A stretch of 64,000 bases of DNA. It comes from Onthophagus taurus (taxonomy: Eukaryota > Arthropoda > Insecta > Coleoptera > Scarabaeidae). The stretch is taken from assembly GCF_036711975.1 (NCBI RefSeq), contig NC_091976.1, forward strand, positions 6,014,001 to 6,078,000, written 5' to 3'. A model generated the notes under the pieces. It was not told the DNA's origin. It ran no database searches and worked only from the letters and a program-made list of their open reading frames with translations. How positions within the stretch are numbered: position 1 is the stretch's first letter; each line of letters begins with the position of its first letter. This document shows positions 41,658 through 52,990 of this stretch, piece after piece. The position numbers and the translations under genes are program-made.

Positions 41658-43456
41658 AGATCGAATTCGCACGTATGAAAATCAATTTCAAATTTACGAA
41701 ATTGGATTTCACACAACTGAAAATCATTTTCGTACTAACGAAAAATCAATTTCGTACTAATGAAAACCAATTTTACTCTAAAGAAACTAAATTTTTCCTT
41801 TACGAATTTCAAAGTCAACATTATGAAAACGAATTTTACATTCGTGAGAATGAATTTTATGTTTATGAAGATCAATTTCGAAAGAATTTTACTATGCTGT
41901 AAATAAAGACCTATATAAACATGTTTATTCAATTGAATTTTAATAACGAGTATTTAAATAATTACAACAATATAATTAAATTAAACAATTAAATGATAAC
42001 TATATATAAATTACATCTTAAAACTTATATTTCATTTAGATCTCGTTTAAATCTTGCTCCCTTAGCACAGCAGCATAATAACGCTCCACATGATTTGTAT
42101 ACCCCAAAAGATGTTGCTGGGGAGTATACCTAATTGCTTCATCTGCGATTTCTTCTAAAATCCGCACTCTACGTTCGGCAATAGTGAGTCATTGATTATT
42201 ATTTAAACGCACATAGTTCAGTACGTTTGGCATTCTAACTTGTATCTGTCTCTTCACTTTAGATTTAAAGGAGCTCTATAGGAGTTCAATAGGGTTTAAT
42301 AAATATGAATACGGTGCTAAACGTATTATTTGAACATCCTCTTGGGGTTGCAAAACACTTTCCAAGTTTGAGTGCACAGGTGCGTTATCGATAATAAAAC
42401 TCGGGTGCAAAAATCCCAAATTTCTACATGTTGCAATTAAACCTCTAAACCATACTTTGCATTCTGCACCTTTATACGAACCTCTTTTATGCTCAAAAGA
42501 TACAATTTGTGTGGAACACATCGCGCATAATTTGCATTGCGCCAATGCAATGCAAATTATTTCCTTTACTTGCCGGAACAACCACATGAGCTCTATGGCC
42601 AATTTTTGATCTACCCTCATTTCGACGGCAATATAAATTAAAGTTGCACTCATCAATCCAAATGAGGTCTCTACCGTTACCCCGGCTTTCTAAAAGTTTT
42701 TCAACATACTCCCTTCGTTTGACTTTATTTTCGTACGTATTGATGTTTGCAACATGTGGTCGAATTTTTTTAAGCGAAAATAATTTACCGTCCAGCCAGT
42801 TCTTTATCGTATTAATTGAAACACGAAGTTCAAATTCATTATGCACGCGATTAGATAGATCTTTAAGCGTTAACGTACTATCTTCTTCGATCCACCTTAC
42901 TAACGCTTCGTCAATTGCAAGAGTTTTTTTAGACTTGGAACCTCCTTTAGGTTTCGGATCTTCTTGATCATTTTTTAACCATTCGTACGCAGTGCGAACG
43001 TTGACACCCAAGTCTTGAGCAGTTTGCCTCCAGTTTTTACCATCTTCGTAAGCTTTCATTATTCTTCTTCTATCAGCAGCACTAACCTTATTGTATTTAC
43101 CGCGAGGCATTTTCATGGAGTTACGAAAGTTTGACGTTTATTAAAACAAATACCAAGCATACATGACTTATTCTTCGCAATTAATAGTCTTTCTTTAGGT
43201 GAGATTCCAAGTGTAAGTATGCTAGATTTTTTTAAAATTGATTTTCATAAATTTAAAATTAATTTTGACGTGTATGAAATTCATTTTAATAAAAACAAAA
43301 TTAAAATTCGTAAAAGAAAAATTCAGTTTCTTTAGTGTGAAACTGGTTTTCGTTAGTAGGAAATTGATTTGTCGTTAGTGCAAAAATGATTTTCATTTGT
43401 GTGAACTTCAATTTCGTAAGTTTGAAATTGAATTTCATAACTGCGAAATTGATCTG
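41658..43456 (-). mobile_element. Tc1/mariner-like element with 21-bp-periodic terminal repeats
   Basis: Ends CAGATC...GATCTG; the right flank is TA and the left flank TC. The inverted terminal repeats are ~230 bp and each is built of degenerate 21-bp units of the form GAAAATCAATTTCGTACTAA. On the left, GAAA-type unit starts fall at 41677, 41698, 41719, 41740, 41762, 41783, 41804, 41825, 41846 and 41867. The right repeat (about 43225-43440) mirrors this. It encloses one transposase pseudogene. Confidence 0.85.
42024..43116 (-). pseudogene. IS630/Tc1-mariner transposase
   Basis: N-terminal helix-turn-helix (SAADRRRIMKAYEDGKNWRQ, LGVNVRTAYEWL), a second HTH (LTLKDLSNRVHNEF), then the DDE core with WIDECNFNLY (first Asp), FIIDNAPVHS (second) and YLLNPIELL (Glu). 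The frame shifts at about 42520 between the first and second acids. Two further stops follow NPIELL, but the C-terminal tail can still be read to about 42024. All three catalytic codons persist. Confidence 0.85.
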
Positions 43457-43789
43457 TAAATGGTATATAGCTTCGGGATGATATCCATTATTTCTACCTA
43501 TATGTTTTATTATTTCTGTCTCCTTTCTTATTTCGTCTTCTCCTAGTTTTATATCGAAGATTCTGTCAATGTATGCTCTAAAAATTGCCAATTTATGTCG
43601 TTATGTTGTGACTTTTTTGAAATAGTTATATCCGTTTGTGCCTTTTTTCTATAAATATTCATATGTATTCCTACATTTGTCTTTTTTAAAGTTAAGTCTA
43701 GGAAGTTTATTCTGTTGTTTTGTTCTGTTTCCAATGTAAACGTTATGTTTTCGTGTAATGTGTTGATATAAGAATGTTGCTCTTTAACC

Positions 43790-44517
43790 CTCAATCACTG
43801 ACGTGTCATTTCGTTACACTACCACTGACGTACGAATGAGATTCGTCTATTTCTTTCGAGGCCTGTGAGGCCGTGGTCAATCGTAATTAATGTTTTTATT
43901 GATTTTTATGTAATAGAACATTTCATATCTAAGATGTAAAGATAAAAAAAACAATAAAAATACTCATAGAAAAAATATTTATTAACCAATATTCTTAGAG
44001 GTATACAAAAAATAAAAAAAATATTTAAAAATCAACAAAAAAAAACTTACTCTATAGGAACTTGTTGTCATCATTTTTGTACTTAACTAAGAATGTTTTT
44101 ATGAAATCAAAATTACGTTAGCAACTAATCAATTATTTAGGCACTTTTTAACGGCAGTTGTTACAGGTGGGTTTTGAACACTGCAAGCAGATCGGCTGAC
44201 CGCACATTGTGCACCCGTAATGGGTTCTACGTCGTTTTTGCTTGAAACACATGTAACAATTCTTCAAAATCTCAAACTTTAGGATTTCAGTGCTTTGTTG
44301 ATTTGATTCAGTAGGCTTATCTTTCCCCAAAATACGTCCTATGAGACTCTTGAGCTCGTGAGAAAGTTGTGGTATTTCTTATCGTATTACTAATCGTCTT
44401 CCTAGGTCTTTCATGAATTCCATACGTTTCGATTTGTCATAATTAGATATTATGAAAGAATTGGCAGCAGCTATATCTAAAATCCTGTAGAATATGACTA
44501 GTGGCCATCGTCTAGAC
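43790..44517 (-). pseudogene. piggyBac 3' part, cut by hAT
   Basis: Begins at a TTAA (43786-43789) with the end CCCTCAATCACTGACGTGTC. 44330-44148 encodes the C-terminal zinc domain (CYMCFKQKRRRTHYGC, CLQCSKPTCNNC), and about 44515-44390 the preceding RRWPLVIFYRILDIAAANSF block. The gene stops abruptly at 44517, where a hAT end begins. The catalytic core is absent from the window. Confidence 0.8.
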
Positions 44518-44518
44518 C

Positions 44519-46290
44519 AGTGTTTCCCAAAGTCTTTTGGCCCACGGACCCCTTTTCTTAGTCAAACCTTGCCGACGGACCCCCAGGGTGAAAAACTGCA
44601 TTAAATACATAATAGAAAAATGAAGAATTTAACTTTGTTGTCTTAATGGTAAATGGTGACGTAAAAATAAAATGTAAAGTAAACATTTTGTTGAAGAAGT
44701 ATTTATTGATTATAACTTTTGTACTAAAAGACAATAAAATATTAATGGCTTGTATGAACCTGATGGGATGTTATGAGTTTATTTATGTTCGGCTCCATGT
44801 TTGTCAGTAGCAACCGCAAATCCCCCCGATTATTAATTTCCAGTCTGTTTCTTTTCTTTGTGACGAGACTCATAACGGCACTGAATCCACGTTCTACCAA
44901 ATACGGAAAGACGGAAAAGCAATCAACAGCTTCTGTACAATAACCCATAATGCTGGATATAAAATTGGGATCTGTTTTTGTAACCAGAAATTTTCGTATC
45001 CTTGCTTAAACAGTGGTTTCAGCTCCTCATTTGTGGATAATTCAATAAGTTGCTCCCGTACTGGCATGTACTCATCTGCATTTGTGCTCTGAGTTTGACT
45101 ACTTACAAAAGGGTTCAACACCCAGTCGGGAATATCCAAGTGAAGAATGTCTTCAAATCTTTGAGTAAGGTCCGAATGGAGTGCCGTTAAGTGTTGCCAA
45201 TAAGCAAGCAAATCTTCGTCCCTATTTTGCAATTTCGAAAGATTTGGAAACAGAACATTCTCCTCTTCCCAAGTTTTGTTTGTATAGCAAACGTTTTGCA
45301 ACAAAGGCAGATATTACACTTTTAGTTTTGATTAAATTTAGTGTGTCACCTTGTAGTTTCAAATTAGTCTCGTTGAATCTTGGCAAATAATCTCTCATTT
45401 AAGGCATTCCTTTTGATTTTATTAACTGCTCTAATGACATAATGTAGTGATTCATGCAAACGTCCACTATGGTTTTTTGCGACCAAATGATGTCGATGAA
45501 TAACACAATGTACCGATAGTACATTCGGTATGACTTGTTTTAAGTACGCCAGAAAGCCTCGGTGTCGTCCTACCATTGCCGGAGCACCATCAGTAGCAAC
45601 GGAGATGATATTAGTCAAGGGTATAGCTTTTACATCAAGAAATCTTTTTAATTCAGTAAATAATGTTTCACCTTTCGTATCAGTTTCCAAACATTTAGCA
45701 AATAACAATTCTTGGGAAATTTTTTCTTCTTTCACAAATCTCACACAAGCTAAAAGTAAAGCCTCATTTCCAGGTAATGTTGACTCGTCAAGCTGTATAG
45801 AGAATTGAGATGTTTTTAAGTAGTCACATAAAGAGTTTTCCACACTCTGAGCCATTTCGTCGATCCTTCTTCGTACTGTATTATTACTCAATGAAATTCT
45901 TTTTATAATATCGTAAGCTGGTTTGTGCATCACGGTGCGTATTACCTCACTTATAGCTGGTAGAATAAGTTGTTCGCCAATAGTGTGCGGCTTTCCGGAC
46001 TTCGCAATCATTAAAGAAATATTATAAGACGCACGAGTTCTTGCAATTTCGGTGTTTTCAAATATTTTTCTTTGAGTGTTTGAAAAAACGTTAAATCCTT
46101 ATCTTTTTTGTCACTATGGATTTTTATTAAATGTTCCTTAAGCTTAGAAGGTTTCATTGAATCGTTTTATTACATAGAAGACAGAAAGGTAAAGTACTAT
46201 TTCCTAGTGACGGAATCAAGCCAAATTTAATATATTCAATACTGTATTGTCTGCATTTTTTCTTCGGTTCACTCATACTGTTATCTGAAA
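44519..46290 (-). pseudogene. hAT transposon relic (ZBED/SCAND3-like)
   Basis: The left end CAGTGTTTCCCAAAGTCTTT is a typical hAT terminus. Coding order on minus: a BED-type zinc finger start near 46280 (CLLCNKT), the RNase H-like core 46011-45364 with IQLDESTLPG, VATDGAPAMVG and VHCVIHRHHLV, then after an internal deletion a C-terminal part with LVERGFSAVMSL and RLEINNRGDLRLLL (dimerisation block). Frameshifts lie near 45380, 45290 and 44945 and several in the N-terminus. The right terminal repeat was not found, so that end is probably lost. Confidence 0.85.
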
Positions 46291-47108
46291 AAAGGGCACA
46301 AAACGATACAGGAAAGTACTTATATATTGTAATGTTTTACTTGTGTGTTTGTACACAATTTAATAATTTAACTATAAATTTGGGTTTCTTTTAATTTGTG
46401 AGACTCTTATTAAACTCAGGGTTTCGGGCAAGTTCAGGTTCAAAAAGAAAACTAATATCAGGTTCGACAAAAATTCATTTAATTAAACACAAATAAAATT
46501 AACTCGTTTTATGAGTAACAAAAAATAAAATTGTTTTCCTAAATTTACTTTAATAATAATGCCTATTTACGAGAGATAACTTTTAAATAAAGTAGATAAC
46601 TGCGGTTATCGACTGAAATATCGATATTAGAGAGAACCCGTTTATTATTTGAGAGAGAGAGAGTAGGATAAAAACTCGTTAGAACCGTTCTTAGAAAATA
46701 ACAAATGGCCGACGTCTTAAATTGTCATCAAACTCGTTGAATAAAAATAGTGTTAAATAAATGAACGTTATTCAAGAAAACTAATAAATCTTTACCCACA
46801 AGTAAGTATTGATTAAATTTAATCAAGTAATTTTAGATTTGTTCTTTGCGTTTGATTCTTTGATTTTTCTTTTTGTAGGTTATGTTAAATAATAAAATAA
46901 AATTATCATCACACTCACTGCGAAAAAGAAAGGATTGGAGTTCAACGTGGTATCTGGATTATGGATTGTCTCTTGTGTTCGGAGTACGATCTAGTTTTCT
47001 GGGTTTTCTACAGGATTCTTCTTACGGGAAATGGAACTGTTTGTTCTTCGGAAATAGGGTCTTGGATGATTTCGAAGAAGTATCAGGAGTTCTCGGAATA
47101 GGTTGTAG
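46291..47108. other. no gene recognised; possible short intron
   Basis: Contains a GA dinucleotide run at about 46653-46665 and a possible plus-strand intron (CAA|GTAAGT at about 46798 to TTTTTGTAG at about 46879). The open frame 46882-47178 runs into the LTR and shows no motif. It is the left flank of the provirus. Confidence 0.35.
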
Positions 47109-47112
47109 GATG

Positions 47113-47374
47113 AGTTTCAAATCGTGTCGAGCGGTTAAGGTTTTTAAAAAGAGTTTATTTTATTTAAATTCAAATTAAATCAAAACAACGTTTAAACTTG
47201 AAACTTATTTGTTTTATTTTATTGGGAAATTAACATATGACCCGACGCGCACGGTACAGCGATTAAAAGTAGACTTAATTAATTGTAGTGGTGCATCTTA
47301 TTATATAGAAGCTGCTTATCTATAACTCCTACTTCTTATTTTATTGCAACCCTACAGGATTGGCGAATGTAACT
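47113..47374 (-). repeat. 3' LTR of the provirus
   Basis: 262 bp. On minus it starts AGTTACATTCGCCAATCCTG and ends CGATTTGAAACT. It matches the 5' LTR except for one G/T and one G/A difference. Confidence 0.95.
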
Positions 47375-47387
47375 CCTCCTTGCCTAG
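47375..47387 (-). other. polypurine tract
   Basis: On minus CTAGGCAAGGAGG, purine-rich at its 3' end, abutting the first base of the 3' LTR: the plus-strand primer site of an LTR retroelement. Confidence 0.75.
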
Positions 47388-47734
47388 ATTGAGGATCCTC
47401 CTGGATTCTCTTAACTTTAAAATTTTTGCTTTTAAAGAACTTTTTCATGAAATACACAATTAGTACGAAAACAATTATAACAATAATTATATAGAGTATA
47501 TAACTATGGGTTTCGCCAAAATTTTTAATAGAATTCAATTTTTCTAAATTATTACTGTTAACAAATGTAAGATTCTCCAATTTTAATTTATTTTCATCAA
47601 ATGTTATATTTAATACATTTTTATTTATAATTGGTATTGATATTGATGGCGTATCCATACTAACAGTATAAAAATTACGAATCATAATATCAGCTATCTT
47701 AAAAATACATTGATTTTTTCGATTAATTAAATAT

Positions 47735-50700
47735 GGCGCGTGTTTGGGAAAAGGGGTATAAGTCTAAAAAAGAAGTTTTGAGAAAATCGATGTTAAACTT
47801 GTAAATGTTTAAAGATCTCGCAAATTAATATTTGGCCGAAATTTTTGGTGCTTTTTTTTAGATAACCATAAAAATGGTGGTCTTTTTAATGGGTTGTCCT
47901 AAAAATATAAAATATTGTTGCTATAAGAAAAAAAAATGCTTTTATACCACTATTCATCAAATTTAATAAAAAATTTGTATTTTATGCTCCTTTTCACAAG
48001 AAGGTAATTATAACAATTATAAAAATTAACTAAGTGAAACTATTACAAAAGGCAGCAGGTGACAAATAATAAAATCATAGATTTTAAATGAACAAAAAAG
48101 ATGTAACGTGTGCAGAACTTTCATTTTCTTCTTCCTTTTTCTTTCTTATTAGTTTTCGTCATAGCAAATTAAATCTTCGTCTGAATCAGCGTCAGGTAAA
48201 GAATTTCGTAAATCTTCTTTTGTTAATAGATTCTTATAAAAATCGTGAAAGGTTTCATTAACAAAAGGAAGAAGTTCAATAAGATTTGCTTTTTTCTCAG
48301 CGGTTATAGGATTTGAGGATTTGTATGACAATGGGATTTTAATACTTTTAGGCCACAAAGTACCTTTTCGTAAAAAATTAATTCTTTTAAACGGTGCATG
48401 CACATCAAGGCTTGTCTTGTATTCTACTACACCAGGCTGTTGCGAGTACCTCAACCACTTAATATCTTTCCAGTATACTTTCTCACCGTCAGTGTTAATT
48501 TTTCTTTGTTGGAATAGACCTTTAAACAACGCCGAAAATTCAAAAAAGTCATCCCTTTTCATTTCAATCACTAAAATTTTTTTTTTGGAACCACAAAGTC
48601 GTACCAAGTTTGCCCAATCTCTTGGATGATCGATTGGAAGTGGATGTTTTTTCTTCTTCTTTTCGATAATTGAGTGAACTCCGCGACATTCCATATGTGT
48701 GTGTCCAGGAACTAGAAATTTGTGATCGATGCACTGTACATAAGGAAGATCCTTCATGGCAAGCATGAACATTAAACACAGAAAAGAATTTTTGTTTTGA
48801 CCAGCACAAGTATCTGAATAAAATGTGATTTCTTTCACATGTTGCGAACTTTGTTTCAAATACTTGTGCAGACAAGAAGCTATTTGGTTGCCACCCCTGG
48901 CCGCAACAGCTTCATGCCACATGAAATTGAAAGCCTTTTTGTCATTGCATCGGTATAGTGTTAAATTATACGTCCATAATTGGCGTTTATAAAACGCCAC
49001 TGAAGTTTCAATTGCCGGAGTGGGAAGACACTGTTGCAAGTCAAAAGTCAGTACTTCTTTAAATGAGTCTGGCAATAATGCTAGCTCTTTGTCTTGACGT
49101 TTGGCTTCTTGTTATGCAGAAGAGGCATATTCTGCTTCTCTTTGGTGCTTCTCAAGATTGTTTCTTATTTCTTCTTTTTTGGGAACATTGGAGTTTACTT
49201 TAAGTAACATATTATACTTATCACATGATGCACAAGTGTCTTTATTCAACGATTTAATTTTTATTCCCAATTCGTGAAATTTAGTTTGGTATATAAATCT
49301 GGAAACTGGCGTTTTGTTTGGAGCGATCCATTTTTTGTACTCTTCGTAAATTTTACTGAGTCTGTAATAGTGAGGTAAGTATTTCTTATCAGATTTTTTT
49401 CTACAATAATGACTTTCGTACGAAGGAATAGAAAGAATATAACGAACGAGATCTATATCTTCTTCGGGTATTTTATTGGCAGGTGATGATTTTCCTCTTA
49501 AGTCATCGTGTGTGACACCAGCTACCGACGCATTTTTGTTATGCAGCACATCAGTTATAAATCTGTTAGTTTCACCAAACGTTTTCATAAAACAAGCCTT
49601 GCACACTCTTTGCTTGCGTCCATCAAGGGGTAAGTGGAAATTATAATTCATTGTCCTATTTTTTTGTTTTTCAGGGTTCACAGTTTTTACTCTCCAGCTT
49701 TTTTTTGGTTGAGTTATTATTAATCCAGCCATAAATGCTACACGTTTATTTAAATTTCCCATAGACCAATATTCTTTGAACAAAGTCTGCCTCTCTTCCT
49801 CGGTTACCTTCGTTGTACATTTGAGTCTACAGTCCGCTAGTTCCATACACTTTCTTTCTTTTACTACTTTTTCTTTTTTTGTTGTGTACTCAAGTCCTAA
49901 ATTCCGTTTTAATTTTCTCTCATTCCGGACTGCCCTTGTTTCTTTTGTTTTTGACTTCTTCATTTGGTTTTTATTCGGTTTTATTTTTATTTGTTTTTCC
50001 CCGTGTTCTGACTCATCGTTACTTTTACTTTCAGTAATATAATTTGGATCAGCATCACTATCATCCACGGGCTCATCTTGATCCTCAGCACCCTGCTCCT
50101 CAACACCTTGCTCCATTTCGTGTATCTTATTCTGTCTTCCTGGGTCTACTTGGCTATTCTCACTCTCTAGTGTATCCTGCGACTCTATATCATTATTATT
50201 TTGCTTCTCAGGTACCTCATTGTTGTATTCATTGTTTTCCGTCGTGTTCATTTCGTGACTTGATTCGGACACATTAATTTCTTTTATGAGTCTATCAATT
50301 TTTATTCTTTTTCCATCCGCTTTAAAGTATGTTTCATAATTTTCATTTTGGAACATGTCATTTGGGTGCTCTAATAATAGTATATCCCTTTCTTCCAAAT
50401 TTGGGTAATTTTGACTAATATCTTGAATATCTTCTAAATTCTCTATTGCACATTCAGTACTCAGTTCATCAGATTCCAAGAGAGGCTGTGGAATTAAATC
50501 AAGAATTTCCACAGAATCATGTTTGCCTAGGCTACTTGTGTTTGCTAACAGCGGCGTTTCTGGGTTATTATCGCCTTCGTCTAAAATTAAAATTTTTATA
50601 AAAACTATAATATTATTATAACAGTTTGATTCAACTTACCGCAACTGAAAGTTGTAGAGGAACTTTTATTTTTCACGTTAGCTCGCAGTCTAGCTATAAA

Positions 50701-51432
50701 GTTTGCTCTTTTTGAATACGACATAACCTCACAATTTATAAACAGTTTTAATATCGATGAATGTATTGTAGTTTATTTAGTACACATTAAATACTTGCAC
50801 TATTGTAATGTTAATCACTTTATGACCAAAACAGAAAATTTAGTCAAAGTAGTTTAATAACAATAATTTTTTATTACTAAAAACAGACAGTTCACTTGAC
50901 TTTAGAAACGTAAAGTGTAATAAATATACTTATTACTCTTGATTCTGGAATAACGCAACTGTGAAAACTGGTACATGTAGATTTATACCGTACAAAATTA
51001 AAACACTTATAATACCTTATTCTATAACTCTATATATACCTTATTTTGCGTCACAAATTAAATGTAACATGTTAACTTATATCCTTTTTCACCACTAGTT
51101 TAAATATAATTTAATAATTTAACCAGATATAGTTAGACTTACATCTATATTCCCGAGTGAAAAAAAATTACACGGAATAACATGTAGACATGTACCATAA
51201 AGAAGATTATTTCAATGGTTTACATCAACATGTACCTATTTTCACGACAGTAGTTTTAGAAAATTGGAGTTATACCAGTATTCCTATTCACCAGATAGAA
51301 ATCGATAAGCTAGTATGGTAAGACTTATACCACTTTTCCCAGAGGTGCTTTGATCAATTTAGAAACAACCCTACACATAGAACTCGCATTTTACATTTTT
51401 GAACATATACCACTTTTCCCATACACGCGCCA
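47735..51432 (-). mobile_element. DUF7869-type DNA transposon, 3.7 kb
   Basis: Left end GGCGCGTGTTTGGGAAAAGG; right end (reverse complement) GGCGCGTGTATGGGAAAAGT. The inverted repeats continue through GGTATA to about 30 bp. Flanks are ATAT on both sides (47731-47734, 51433-51436). Subterminal copies of ACTTATACCACTTTTCCCA lie near 51330. Removing the unit plus one ATAT leaves the env reading frame continuous, so this is a clean insertion. Its only gene is the DUF7869-type one. A 4-bp duplication would fit Sola-type transposons, but I could not verify that. Confidence 0.85.
48149..50724 (-). pseudogene. DUF7869-type transposase gene, one nonsense codon
   Basis: Exon 1 is 50724-50640 (MSYSKRANFIARL...), followed by a 59-bp phase-1 intron (GTAAGT...TTTTAG) and exon 2, 50580-48149. 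Order: acidic, repetitive N-terminus (about residues 60-200), a basic region, a Cys cluster (ECMELADCRLKC), ESHYCRKKS, DTCASCD, then after a single TAA (49112-49114) [44 protein letters not shown] and [10 protein letters not shown]. The frame is the same on both sides of the stop. Conserved D, D and E match the gene at 1808-3504. This may be a dead master copy, a readthrough site or a sequencing error. Confidence 0.75.
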
Positions 51433-51734
51433 TATGTGCCTTTTAATTTATGAATTTTTATCATTTTATTACAAATTTCTGACATTTCTGTTTCTTTAAT
51501 TAATACAATTACCGTACCAAATTCATATTCAATTATTTCAAAATCTACTATCATTAAATTTATTAATTTACAATTTTCATTTACAATATTTCTGACTACT
51601 AACTGATATTCGCAACTTTGCAAATTTTTACTTTCAATCTGTTGTTTACACAAATACTGTTCTTCAAATAATTTTTCACAAATAGTATTACCAGTAATGT
51701 ATTTTTTCTTCAAACGTCATTAAATGACAACTTT

Positions 51735-52110
51735 GTTGTCGTGTTTACTCGCGGTAGAAGTAAGTCATTGTTGCATAACGACGGTTGCTAAGATCAACAT
51801 AGCAGAAAAGTACTTCAGCGTTATGGCGCTAAAGTAAATTTCACTTTAGCGCCATAACGTTGAAGAACATTTCACTTTAGCGCCGTATTATTTGCAACGT
51901 TCGAAGAAAAAATACTATGTTTTATTCGGAAGAGAAGCAGATTCGTTTGTGGCTGGTCCGTCATTGCCGGACTCACTTCGTTCGTCCGGCAAACTGTCGG
52001 ACACGCCACAATTTTAACGGCTCATCTGTCATTAGCGACTCACTGCGTTCGTCGCTAAGCGACAGACCACGCCATAAAAAGCACTGCTTCTCTTCCATAT
52101 AAAACAATAT
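51735..52110. repeat. inverted-repeat-rich insertion in env
   Basis: Contains the hairpin ATGGCGCTAAAGT...ACTTTAGCGCCAT (about 51828-51863), a third ACTTTAGCGCC copy at about 51873, and hairpins around GTCCGTCATTGCCGGAC and TTAGCGACTCACTGCGTTCG. TGTTTTATTCGGAAGAGAAG at 51917 is repeated inverted at about 52085-52108. The latter belongs to env coding sequence, so part of env is duplicated in inverse orientation. A foldback or MITE-type structure. Confidence 0.65.
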
Positions 52111-52990
52111 ACTATATTTTCGTCTGATGCTATAAACTTAAATTGATTTTCAATTTGAATTAAGGTATCATTGACAATAGTTGGCAATGGATGAATTTCG
52201 TAATACTGAAATATTTCATTACTTATCAAAGGTATCTGTAAAATGATCGTGTATTTATCGTTCTTTTTATATGCTTTTACTTCCGTTATTCTGTCAATTA
52301 TATCAACTTGTTCTAGTAATAAATCGAAAGGAAATTTATGGTTATCATCCAAGTGTATTAATTTAATTTCTTCTATCAATTTTGAAGGAGTTATTAATAG
52401 AGGGTGTACAATTCCCCTTTTCGCATAATTTAATACGTCTATAAGTTCGTTCAAATTTCTTGCTGTCATTTCGTAGCATTCAATAATTTCATTTACATTT
52501 TTATCGAGCCATAATAACCCTAATTTATCGTCTAATCTTTTGATTTTATTTATAATCAGATCGAAATTATTTTGAACTTGAATATTAGTTTTATTTACCA
52601 ATTTTGCCAAATAATGTAAACTATGATCAAGTTTTTCTTGATTTTTATCTAATTTTGTTATCAAATTGTCATACCTTTCTACATCTGAATCATCAAGGTT
52701 GCCTGTAATGGCTTTTATTAATTTCCCTGCTATATTTATTAGTGCTCTTTTATTTCTTTGTTATAAACTCAAAATTTCCAACTTATCGCGTATTTCATTA
52801 TGTAATTTAAAAATTAATTCTGCACTTTGGTTGCTAAATCTTACGTCTGAATTAATGAAATTAAAATTAGTGTTTATAGTATTAATAACTTTTCTTAAAT
52901 CTATTTCTAATACTAATTCCGCGTCTGAATGACTATTATATGCGATTCCTAACTGATGTATAATCGCTCCATTAGAATCTTCTAATCTTA

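Larger units (their letters stand above)
41462..43789 (-). pseudogene. PLE relic split by a mariner-like element
   Basis: Right part 43789-43457: NRINFLDLTLKK, YRKKAQTDITI and, shifted, EDEIRKETEIIKHIGRNNGY, the RT thumb of a PLE. Left part 41657-41462: a short coding tail, then the pseudo-LTR-like sequence also seen at 38785. The mariner-like element (41658-43456) lies between them. At 43786-43789 the PLE is cut by a TTAA-flanked piggyBac end. Confidence 0.7.
47341..52990 (-). pseudogene. env fusion glycoprotein gene, interrupted
   Basis: A class-I fusion-type env like that of insect errantiviruses and baculovirus F proteins. Segments: 52990-52111 (N-terminal part, furin-like R-N-K-R at about 52755-52744, then a hydrophobic stretch, ITGNLD and a coiled-coil-like region); about 51734-51437 (Cys-rich middle); 47730-47341 (end, with membrane span YILYIIIVIIVFVLIVYF and a basic tail overlapping the LTR). 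Breaks: nonsense codon at 52761-52763, an inverted-repeat-rich insertion at 51735-52110, and the DUF7869-type transposon at 47735-51432. The gene cannot make a full product. Confidence 0.85.

Noticed and set aside
46882..47178. 98-codon plus-strand frame
   Set aside because: Its end lies inside the provirus LTR, so the frame is partly created by the insertion; no motif.
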